Of a DNA stretch of 64,000 nt, positions 18,854 through 24,927 are shown in pieces. This DNA is from Burkholderiaceae bacterium (GTDB lineage: Bacteria > Pseudomonadota > Gammaproteobacteria > Burkholderiales > Burkholderiaceae_C): the NCBI GenBank assembly GCA_017992055.1, contig JAGOPK010000002.1, positions 434,001-498,000 on the forward strand, written 5' to 3'. Position 1 is the first letter of the stretch, and each line of letters begins with the position of its first letter. Made by a program: the position numbers and the translations under genes. Below the pieces are notes generated by a model. It made no database searches, was not told the origin of the DNA, and saw nothing but the letters and a program-made list of their open reading frames with translations.

Positions 18854-19222
18854 TCAGCGCGGGCTGCGCTTCTTCGCGGCGGGCTTCTTGGGCGGCTCGG
18901 CCGGCGGATGGCCACCCGGGGGCGCCGAGAACAGCTTGGCCGCGCGGCCCTTCAGCTCCAGCAGCTCGCTGGGCGTGATCGAGTAGCTGCGGCCGACCAC
19001 GTTGACCTCGATGCGGAACTCCACGTCCTTGCTGCCATTGCTCAGCGTGCCGCAGGTGAAGTCGTAGTCCTCGCTCTCGGCGGGAAAGCCGTCTTCCTCG
19101 ATGTCGTGGTCCAGGTACTTGACCTGGGTGATCTCGCCGCTGGCCAGGTCGAGCAGGCCGGTGGCCTCGATCACCTCGTCGGCGAGTTCGTCGTGGATGG
19201 TGATCGGCAGCTTCAGGTCCAT
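18854..19222 (-). CDS. Conserved small acidic protein, function unknown
   Basis: A 122-residue cytoplasmic protein. Start ATG 19222 is chosen because the frame upstream is Arg-rich and unlike a protein. The body is acidic and strand-rich (ITQVKYLDHDIEEDGFPAESEDYDF, interrupted by FTCGTLSNGSKD), and the tail is basic and Pro/Ala-rich (EPPKKPAAKKRSPR). It has no signal peptide or membrane helix. I do not recognise the family. It is convergent with the copper chaperone and 91 nt before the J-domain gene on the other side. Confidence 0.6.
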   Translation of the reverse strand: MDLKLPITIHDELADEVIEATGLLDLASGEITQVKYLDHDIEEDGFPAESEDYDFTCGTLSNGSKDVEFRIEVNVVGRSYSITPSELLELKGRAAKLFSAPPGGHPPAEPPKKPAAKKRSPR

Positions 19223-19313
19223 GGCGGCGGCGCGGGCGCGGCAGTGTTTCAAACGGGGGCGCGATCTTGCCACAGCGCGAGGCCGCGCCCGGCCCGGCCG
19301 CGCCAAGCCAGGC

Positions 19314-20066
19314 TCAGGCCGTGGCCGAGACGAACACGCCGGTGGCCTGCTTGGGCATCAGCGTCAGCAGCCGCGCATGCACGCTGTGCAGCCGGCCCTG
19401 GGGGCGGCTGTCGACGACCTCGCCCACCAGCTCCAGCGCATGGTCGATCAGGTGGATGCGCTGGCCGGCCGGCAGCGGCTGTGGTGCCCACAGGCTCAGG
19501 CCGGTCAGCGACAGGTCGCGCCAGCGCACCGGCAGGTCGGGCGACGGCCAGCCGGTGCGCAGCGTGGCCGCATGGCCGCGGTCGCGCCGTGCCGCGCCAC
19601 GCCGGCCCAGCAGCTCATGCGCCAGGCTGCCGGGCAGCGGCAAGGCGGCCAGCGGCGCCTCGCAGCGCAGGCAGCGGGTGTCGGGCCGCGGCTGGCGCGG
19701 GCCGGCCTGGGCGCACAGCGGGCACGGTGTGCTGCCGGGCTGGATGCTGCCGCCGTAGGCCTGGCTCATCGCCGCGCCGGTGCTGCTGGCGCCGGCGCGC
19801 GCGGCCTCGGTGCGCTGGCGCAGCTCACGGTCGTAGGCGGCGCGCCGCGCCGGATCACCCAGCACCTGCCAGGCGGCATTGACCAGGGCCGCCTCGGCAT
19901 GCTGGCCGCCGGCATCGGGATGCAGCCGGCCCATCAGCGTGCGCCAGCTGGCGCGTATCACCTCCACCGGCGCCTCGGGCTGCACATGCAGCACGCGGTA
20001 CAGGTTGCGCCGGTTGTCGGCGGCGGGGTGCGGCTCGGCGGCGGGATCGGACGCTTCGGCGGTCAT
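19314..20066 (-). CDS. J-domain protein with zinc ribbon and PilZ-like C-terminus
   Basis: A 250-residue protein with an unusual domain order. Residues about 20-85 form a J domain with the diagnostic HPD (GRLHPDAGGQH, then AALVNAAWQVLGDPARRAAYDREL), which stimulates an Hsp70 such as DnaK. Residues about 112-135 hold CPLC-N14-CLRC, a likely zinc site. The C-terminal 90 residues contain WRDLSLTGLSLW, matching the D-x-S-x-x-G element of PilZ domains that bind cyclic di-GMP; the usual RxxxR is only partly visible. A second-messenger-controlled co-chaperone is possible. It is divergent from nikR. Confidence 0.75.
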   Translation of the reverse strand: MTAEASDPAAEPHPAADNRRNLYRVLHVQPEAPVEVIRASWRTLMGRLHPDAGGQHAEAALVNAAWQVLGDPARRAAYDRELRQRTEAARAGASSTGAAMSQAYGGSIQPGSTPCPLCAQAGPRQPRPDTRCLRCEAPLAALPLPGSLAHELLGRRGAARRDRGHAATLRTGWPSPDLPVRWRDLSLTGLSLWAPQPLPAGQRIHLIDHALELVGEVVDSRPQGRLHSVHARLLTLMPKQATGVFVSATA

Positions 20067-20200
20067 GCGGCGGACGCGTGGACGGTGGATGGGGCGCCTG
20101 GAACGGCGGGCGCCCGGGCGCATCGTCGGCATTTCGGCAGCGCCGCGCCAAGCTTGAGCCTTTTCTGGCCCCGGTCGTCCACGCCACGACAATCCGCGCC

Positions 20201-20671
20201 ATGCAACGCTTCACCATCTCGCTGGACGACGGCCTGGCGCAGCAGTTCGACGACTGGATCGCCCGCCGCGGCTACGAGAACCGCAGCGAGGCCGTGCGCG
20301 ACCTGCTGCGCGCCGAGCTGCAACAGCATCCGCCCGGCGACGCGGCCCAGCCGCAGTGCGTGGCCAGCCTCAGCTATGTCTACGACCACCAGGCCCGCGA
20401 CCTGGCCGAGCGCATGGCGCAGATCCAGCACCGCCACCACGACATCGTGGTCGCCACCCTGCATGTGCAGCTGGACCACCACCACCGGCTGGAGACGGTG
20501 ACGCTGCGCGGCGCCACGCCCCGTGTCACGGCCTTTGCCGACAGCGTCTGCGCCGAGCGCGGCGTGCACCACGGCAAGCTCAACCTGGTCAGCGTGCTGG
20601 TGCACCAGCCGCACCAGCATGGCGACGGGCCCGGGCACGCGCCGCATGTGCACCTGAAGCCCGCGGTCTGA
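20201..20671 (+). CDS. nikR: NikR-family metal regulator with two nickel ligands replaced
   Basis: A 156-residue ribbon-helix-helix repressor. The N-terminus (MQRFTISLDDGLAQQFDDWI) and the ACT-like C-terminal domain align without gaps to E. coli NikR. Of the four high-affinity Ni ligands, His77 and His88 are kept, but the positions of E. coli His89 and Cys95 are Gln90 and Arg96 (LHVQLDHHHRLE). The protein also carries a His-rich C-terminal tail (HQPHQHGDGPGHAPHVH). The DNA-binding part is well conserved and a NikR-type operator lies directly downstream in front of the transporter. The metal sensed may therefore differ from nickel, or be bound in another way. Confidence 0.88.
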   Translation: MQRFTISLDDGLAQQFDDWIARRGYENRSEAVRDLLRAELQQHPPGDAAQPQCVASLSYVYDHQARDLAERMAQIQHRHHDIVVATLHVQLDHHHRLETVTLRGATPRVTAFADSVCAERGVHHGKLNLVSVLVHQPHQHGDGPGHAPHVHLKPAV

Positions 20672-20707
20672 CGCGGCGGCACCGGGCCAGGGCCTGGCAC
20701 GGTCCTT

Positions 20708-20735
20708 GTATGATGAATTTTTCCAGATTTCACAC
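20708..20735. promoter_or_regulatory. NikR-type operator upstream of the nickel/cobalt transporter
   Basis: GTATGA (20708-20713), a 16-bp spacer, then TCACAC (20730-20735). The known NikR operator is GTATGA-N16-TCATAC, so half-site spacing and 11 of 12 bases match. It ends 12 bp before the transporter ATG at 20748 and lies in an AT-richer island, so bound repressor would block the promoter or early transcription. Confidence 0.85.
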
Positions 20736-20747
20736 ACAGGATCGCCG

Positions 20748-21584
20748 ATGCACGAGGCCCTGGCCGACCTCCCCTCCAGTTGGGCCGCGCTGTGCCTGCT
20801 GGCGCTGTTGCTGGGCGCCCGCCACGGCGTCGATGCCGATCACCTGGCGACCATCGATGCCCTGGTGAGGCTGAACCACCGCGACGGCCGGCGCTGGGCG
20901 CGCTGGTGCGGCGCGCTGTTCTCGCTGGGCCATGGCGCGGTGGTGCTGGCGGTGGCCCTGCTGGCCGGCTGGGCCGGCAGCCGCTGGCACACGCCGGCGG
21001 CGCTGCAGGCCACCGGCGCCGGCCTGTCCATCGCCGTGCTGCTGGCCCTGGGCCTGGCCAATCTGCTGGCCCTGCTGCGCAGCCGGCCCGGCCAGGTGCT
21101 GCGGCCGGTGGGCCTGCGCAGCCGCTGGCTGGGCCGCTGGCTGGGCGCACGCCAGCCGCTGGCGGTGGCCGGCGTGGGCATGCTGTTCGCGTTCAGCTTC
21201 GACACCGTCAGCCAGGCGGCGCTGTTTTCGCTGGCCGGCGCCCAGCACGGCGGCGCCGGCGCGGCCCTGCTGCTGGCCCTGCTGTTCACCCTGGGCATGC
21301 TGGTGGCCGACGGCCTCAATGGCTGGTGGCTGGGCCGCCTGCTCAGCGGCACCGACACCGAGGCCGCGGCTCGCGCCTCGCGCTGGATGAGCGCGGCCGT
21401 GGCCGCGGTGGCGCTGGGCGTGGCCGGCCTGGGCCTGGCGCGCCTGCTGGCACCGGCACTGGACGACTGGGCCGACGCCCACGGCCTGTGGACCGCCGCC
21501 GGCATCAGCCTGCTGCTGCTGGCCTGCGGCCTGGCCGGACGGCAGGCGGCGCGACAGCGCAGCCAGGCTCAGACCACTTCGTGA
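20748..21584 (+). CDS. Nickel/cobalt transporter, NiCoT family
   Basis: A 278-residue membrane permease. The NiCoT signature HX4DH is present in helix II: ARHGVDADHLATIDA (His26, Asp31, His32). FSFDTVSQAALFSL and GMLVADGLNGWWLG correspond to further conserved NiCoT segments. Six to eight hydrophobic helices are visible; it is shorter than HoxN or NixA (about 330-350). Start ATG 20748 follows CAGGATC. It is controlled by the operator directly upstream and lies 76 nt after nikR, forming a self-contained import and regulation module. Ni versus Co preference cannot be told from sequence. Confidence 0.88.
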   Translation: MHEALADLPSSWAALCLLALLLGARHGVDADHLATIDALVRLNHRDGRRWARWCGALFSLGHGAVVLAVALLAGWAGSRWHTPAALQATGAGLSIAVLLALGLANLLALLRSRPGQVLRPVGLRSRWLGRWLGARQPLAVAGVGMLFAFSFDTVSQAALFSLAGAQHGGAGAALLLALLFTLGMLVADGLNGWWLGRLLSGTDTEAAARASRWMSAAVAAVALGVAGLGLARLLAPALDDWADAHGLWTAAGISLLLLACGLAGRQAARQRSQAQTTS

Positions 21585-21667
21585 ACTGCTTGTCGCTTTG
21601 TCTGCGGCCGTGTTCAACACCCCCGTGAATGGGTGTGCAAACCCCCTGCCTGCGGGTCGCGTGCGCC

Positions 21668-21696
21668 TTGGACTGGTCAAGTTGCGGATTGATACT
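21668..21696 (+). promoter_or_regulatory. Sigma70-type promoter with leaderless spacing
   Basis: TTGGAC (21668-21673), a 17-bp spacer, and GATACT (21691-21696). The hexamer ends 7 nt before ATG 21704, so the expected +1 falls on or next to the start codon. The upstream stretch 21585-21667 holds only a weak hairpin (ACACCC/GGGTGT). Confidence 0.5.
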
Positions 21697-21703
21697 TCCG
21701 CAC

Positions 21704-22012
21704 ATGGAAGTTTTTTCGACACCTCGCCGCGCTCCGTTGCTGTGGGTGACCGATCTGGCCACGGTGGCCCTGGTGGTAGCCGCCGTCGGCTGGTCCGGTA
21801 CCCAGCGCCCCGGGCATGATCCGGTGCTGGCCCAGCAGGCCAGCGCCTCGCTGAAGACCGCGCCGGCCACGCCGCTGCTGGCCGCCAAACCGGCGCTGGC
21901 CACGCCGCTGGCCCTGGACACCCTGGCCGTCCAGGGCACTCCGCTGCTGGGCACCGATGGCGCCGATACGGCGCTGCGCAGCGTGGCCTTCAAGCTGCCC
22001 GCCGCCCGCTGA
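21704..22012 (+). CDS. Small single-span membrane protein, unknown function
   Basis: A 102-residue protein, MEVFSTPRRAPLLWV at the start, with one hydrophobic segment (VTDLATVALVVAAVGWSG, about residues 15-32). The remainder is an Ala/Pro/Leu/Thr-rich region likely in the periplasm and disordered. No known domain. A good promoter lies immediately upstream and there is no Shine-Dalgarno sequence, so a leaderless message is likely. The frame extends upstream to 21629, but that part overlaps the promoter. Confidence 0.55.
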   Translation: MEVFSTPRRAPLLWVTDLATVALVVAAVGWSGTQRPGHDPVLAQQASASLKTAPATPLLAAKPALATPLALDTLAVQGTPLLGTDGADTALRSVAFKLPAAR

Positions 22013-22043
22013 GGCGGCGTGCGCGCCGACTACGCGGCGCGCC

Positions 22044-22535
22044 TCAGATTGCGCAGTCCACCGCGCGCGCCCCCAGCAAGTCCACCAGCACCGCCGGCGC
22101 CAGGCCCAGCAGATAACCACGCCGGCCGCCGTTGATCAGCAGCTGTGGCAGCTCCAGCACGCTGCGCTCCACATACACCGGCACGCCGGCACGCTTGAAG
22201 CCGAAGGGCGAGGTGCCGCCGACCAGGTAGCCGCTGTGGCGGTTGGCCTCGTCGGGCTTGCAGGGCTCGACGCTCTTGGCGCCGATGGCCCGCGCCAGGT
22301 TCTTGGTGCTGACCTGGCGATCGCCGTGCATCAGGATCAGCAGCGGCTCGCCACGCTCGGTCTTCATCACCAGGGTCTTGACCACCGCATGCTCGTCCCA
22401 GCCGAGCTGGCGTGCCGATTCGGCCGTGCCGCCATGCTCCACATAGTCGTAGACATGCTCGGTGTAGGCCACGCCGGCACCGCGCAGCAGCGCGGTGGCC
22501 GGGGTCTCGCTGACATGCTTGTCCTTCTTGGCCAT
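22044..22535 (-). CDS. ybaK: Cys-tRNA(Pro)/Cys-tRNA(Cys) deacylase YbaK
   Basis: A 163-residue member of the YbaK/ProX family that hydrolyses Cys mischarged onto tRNA(Pro). Typical segments are VVKTLVMKTERGEPLLILMHGDRQVSTKNLARAIGAK (broken here as VVKTLVMKT and HGDRQVSTKNLA), GYLVGGTSPFG with the catalytic GXXPFG-like loop, and LINGGRRGYLLGL. Length matches the family. It follows the aldo-keto reductase by 5 nt on the minus strand and is the last gene of the sulfurtransferase/reductase run. Confidence 0.92.
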   Translation of the reverse strand: MAKKDKHVSETPATALLRGAGVAYTEHVYDYVEHGGTAESARQLGWDEHAVVKTLVMKTERGEPLLILMHGDRQVSTKNLARAIGAKSVEPCKPDEANRHSGYLVGGTSPFGFKRAGVPVYVERSVLELPQLLINGGRRGYLLGLAPAVLVDLLGARAVDCAI

Positions 22536-22540
22536 GCTGC

Positions 22541-23602
22541 TCACTGGGCCGGGTCGCGCTGCTCCCAGCGGATGCGGTCGATGGCCGCCAGCAGCTCGGG
22601 CGACAGCGTCGTGCCCCAGGCGTCCAGGCACTCGTCGAGCTGGGCCAGGCTGGTGACGCCGATGATGGTGCTGGCCACACGCCAGCTGCCGTAGCAGAAG
22701 GCCAGCGCCATCTGCGTGGGCGTCAGCCCATGCTCGCGGGCCAGGGCGTTGTAGCGCCGCGCCGCGGCCAGCGCCTCGGGCCGCGCCCAGCGCTGCTTGC
22801 GCATCGAGTCGAAGCGCGCCAGCCGGCCCAGTTCGGGCCGGGTCGGGTCGTAGCCCAGGCTGTCGTACTTGCCCGTCAGCGCGCCAAAGGCCAGCGGCGA
22901 ATAGGCCAGCAGGCCCACGCCGGTGCGGTGCAGCACCTCGTCCAGGCCGTTGTCGACGCTGCGGTTGACCAGGGCATAGGGGTTCTGCACCGACACCACG
23001 CGCGGCAGGCCATGCAGCTCGGCCTGGCGCAGAAACTCCATCAGGCCCCAGGGCGTCTCATTCGACAGGCCGATGCGGCGCACCTTGCCGGCCTGGACCA
23101 GCCCCGCCAGCGCCTGCAGCTGGGCCTGGATGGCGCTGAACTCGCGGTCCTTGGCCGGGTCGAGGTACAGCGCGCCGAAGGACGGCGCATTGCGGTTGGG
23201 CCAGTGGATCTGGTAGAGGTCGATGGTCTCGGTCTGCAGCCGGCGCAGGCTGTCATCGCAGGCCTGCACGATGTGCTCGGGCAGCAGGTTGTCGGCACCG
23301 CCGCGCACCCAGTCCATGCCGCGCGAGGGACCGGCCACCTTGCTGGCCAGCACCACGCGCTGGCGCATGCCGGGCCGGGCGGCAAACCAGTGGCCGAGGA
23401 TGGTCTCGGTGGCGCCATAGGTCTCGCGACGCGCCGGCACCGCATACATCTCGGCGGTGTCGATGAAATTGATGCCGCGCTCGACCGCGCGGTCCAGGAT
23501 CGTGAACGCGGTGGCCTGGTCCACCTGTTCGCCGAAGGTCATCGTGCCCAGGCAGATCGGGGTGACGGCCAGATCGCTGCCGCCGAGTGAGAGGGTGTGC
23601 AT
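22541..23602 (-). CDS. Aldo/keto reductase, Tas-like
   Basis: A 353-residue NADPH-dependent reductase of the Tas/YajO type. The catalytic set is visible: Asp and Tyr in FIDTAEMYAVP, Lys in VVLASKVAG and His in LYQIHWPNRN. NADPH-binding blocks IGVTSLAQLDECLDAW and GLLAYSPLAFGALTGKY are present. The physiological substrate is unknown. Start ATG 23602. It lies between the sulfurtransferase (40 nt upstream) and ybaK. Confidence 0.92.
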   Translation of the reverse strand: MHTLSLGGSDLAVTPICLGTMTFGEQVDQATAFTILDRAVERGINFIDTAEMYAVPARRETYGATETILGHWFAARPGMRQRVVLASKVAGPSRGMDWVRGGADNLLPEHIVQACDDSLRRLQTETIDLYQIHWPNRNAPSFGALYLDPAKDREFSAIQAQLQALAGLVQAGKVRRIGLSNETPWGLMEFLRQAELHGLPRVVSVQNPYALVNRSVDNGLDEVLHRTGVGLLAYSPLAFGALTGKYDSLGYDPTRPELGRLARFDSMRKQRWARPEALAAARRYNALAREHGLTPTQMALAFCYGSWRVASTIIGVTSLAQLDECLDAWGTTLSPELLAAIDRIRWEQRDPAQ

Positions 23603-23642
23603 GAACGGGTGGGGTGGGTTTGGATGGGAAGGGAGGACAGGC

Positions 23643-24512
23643 TCAGGCGCCGGTGGCGATGACAGCATCGGGCTGGGCGCACCATTCGCTCCACGAGCCC
23701 GCATACAGCGTGGCGCCGTCCAGGCCCAGCGCCGCCAGCGCCAGCAGGTGGTGGCAGGCGGTGACGCCGGAGCCGCACTGCATCACCAGCTGGTCCGGCG
23801 AGCGCCCGGCCATCAGCGCCTGCCATTCGGTGCGCAGGATGTCGAGGGGCTTGAAGCGGCCATCGGCGGCCAGGTTGTCCTTGAACGGGCGGTTCAGCGC
23901 GCCCGGGATGTGGCCGCCCACCGGGTCCAGCGTCTCGTTCTCGCCGCGGAAGCGGTCGGCCGCGCGGGCATCGACGATCTGCCGTCCGGGCTGGCCCAGG
24001 CCGGCACGCAGCGCCGCATAGCCGACCAGGCCCACGCTGGGCTCGCGCAGCCTGAACGCATCGCGCGCCGGCCAGGGTGCGGCGGCGCCGGATTGCAGTG
24101 CGCCACCGGCGGCCACCCAGGCCGGCAGGCCACCGTCTAGCACCTGCACGCCGGTCACGCGGTCCAGGCCCAGCCAGCGCAGCATCCACCAGGCGCGCGC
24201 GGCAAACATGCCGCCGGCGCTGTCGTAGACCACCACCGGTGCATCGTCGCGCAGGCCCAGGCTGGACAGGCGCTGGGCCAGCAGTTCGCGGCCGGGCAGC
24301 GGATGGCGCCCGTTGAGCCCGGTCTTGGCCGAAGACAGCACGTGGTCCAGGTGCAGGTAGGCGGCGCCGGGCAGGTGGCGCTCGGCAAAGCCGCGCTCGC
24401 CGGCCGTGGCATCGACCAGGTCGAAATGCACATCCAGCAGCTGCAGCGGCTCGCCGGCGGCCAGCCGGGCCTGCAACGTGGCCGCGTCGATCATAGGTTG
24501 GGTTGCGCTCAT
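23643..24512 (-). CDS. sseA: 3-mercaptopyruvate sulfurtransferase
   Basis: A 289-residue two-domain rhodanese. The active-site loop is QCGSGVTACH, the CGSGVTA form of mercaptopyruvate sulfurtransferases and not the CRKGVT form of thiosulfate sulfurtransferases. The N-terminal rhodanese repeat is catalytically silent. Arg residues near VDARAADRFRGENE fit substrate binding. The start overlaps the stop of the DUF1304 gene (ATGA). Confidence 0.92.
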   Translation of the reverse strand: MSATQPMIDAATLQARLAAGEPLQLLDVHFDLVDATAGERGFAERHLPGAAYLHLDHVLSSAKTGLNGRHPLPGRELLAQRLSSLGLRDDAPVVVYDSAGGMFAARAWWMLRWLGLDRVTGVQVLDGGLPAWVAAGGALQSGAAAPWPARDAFRLREPSVGLVGYAALRAGLGQPGRQIVDARAADRFRGENETLDPVGGHIPGALNRPFKDNLAADGRFKPLDILRTEWQALMAGRSPDQLVMQCGSGVTACHHLLALAALGLDGATLYAGSWSEWCAQPDAVIATGA

Positions 24513-24865
24513 GACAGGGCCACCAGGACCAGGCCCAGCGTGGCCGGCACGGCCTGGATGAACAGGATGCGCCGCGAGGCCGTGGCCGCGCCATACAGGC
24601 CGGCCACCAGCACGCACAGCAGGAAGAACACCTGCACCGGCCGGCCGGCCGCGCCCTGCCACAGGCCCCAGAACAGGCCGGCGGCCAGGAAGCCGTTGTA
24701 CAGGCCCTGGTTGGCCGCCAGCACCTTGGTGGCGCTGGCGAACTCGGGCGTCAGGTTGAAGGCCTTGCGGCCCTTGGGCGTGTCCCAGAGGAACATCTCG
24801 AGCACGAGGATGTAGACATGCAGCAGGCCGATCAGGCCGACCACCACCTGGGCAGCAAGGGACAT
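24509..24865 (-). CDS. DUF1304 membrane protein
   Basis: A 118-residue integral membrane protein with four predicted helices (LAAQVVVGLIGLLHVYILVLE, a second around GLYNGFLAAGLFWGLW, a third VQVFFLLCVLVAGLYG, a fourth at the C-terminus). The motifs EMFLWDTPKGRKAF and NQGLYNGFLA are family hallmarks. Function is unknown for the family. It is coupled by a 4-nt overlap to the sulfurtransferase gene downstream. Confidence 0.88.
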   Translation of the reverse strand: MSLAAQVVVGLIGLLHVYILVLEMFLWDTPKGRKAFNLTPEFASATKVLAANQGLYNGFLAAGLFWGLWQGAAGRPVQVFFLLCVLVAGLYGAATASRRILFIQAVPATLGLVLVALS

Positions 24866-24927
24866 GCGCAACTCCAGCGGAACGGGAGGGCCATTCTGCC
24901 CGCAGCGCCGGCCGGACCGATGAACGG

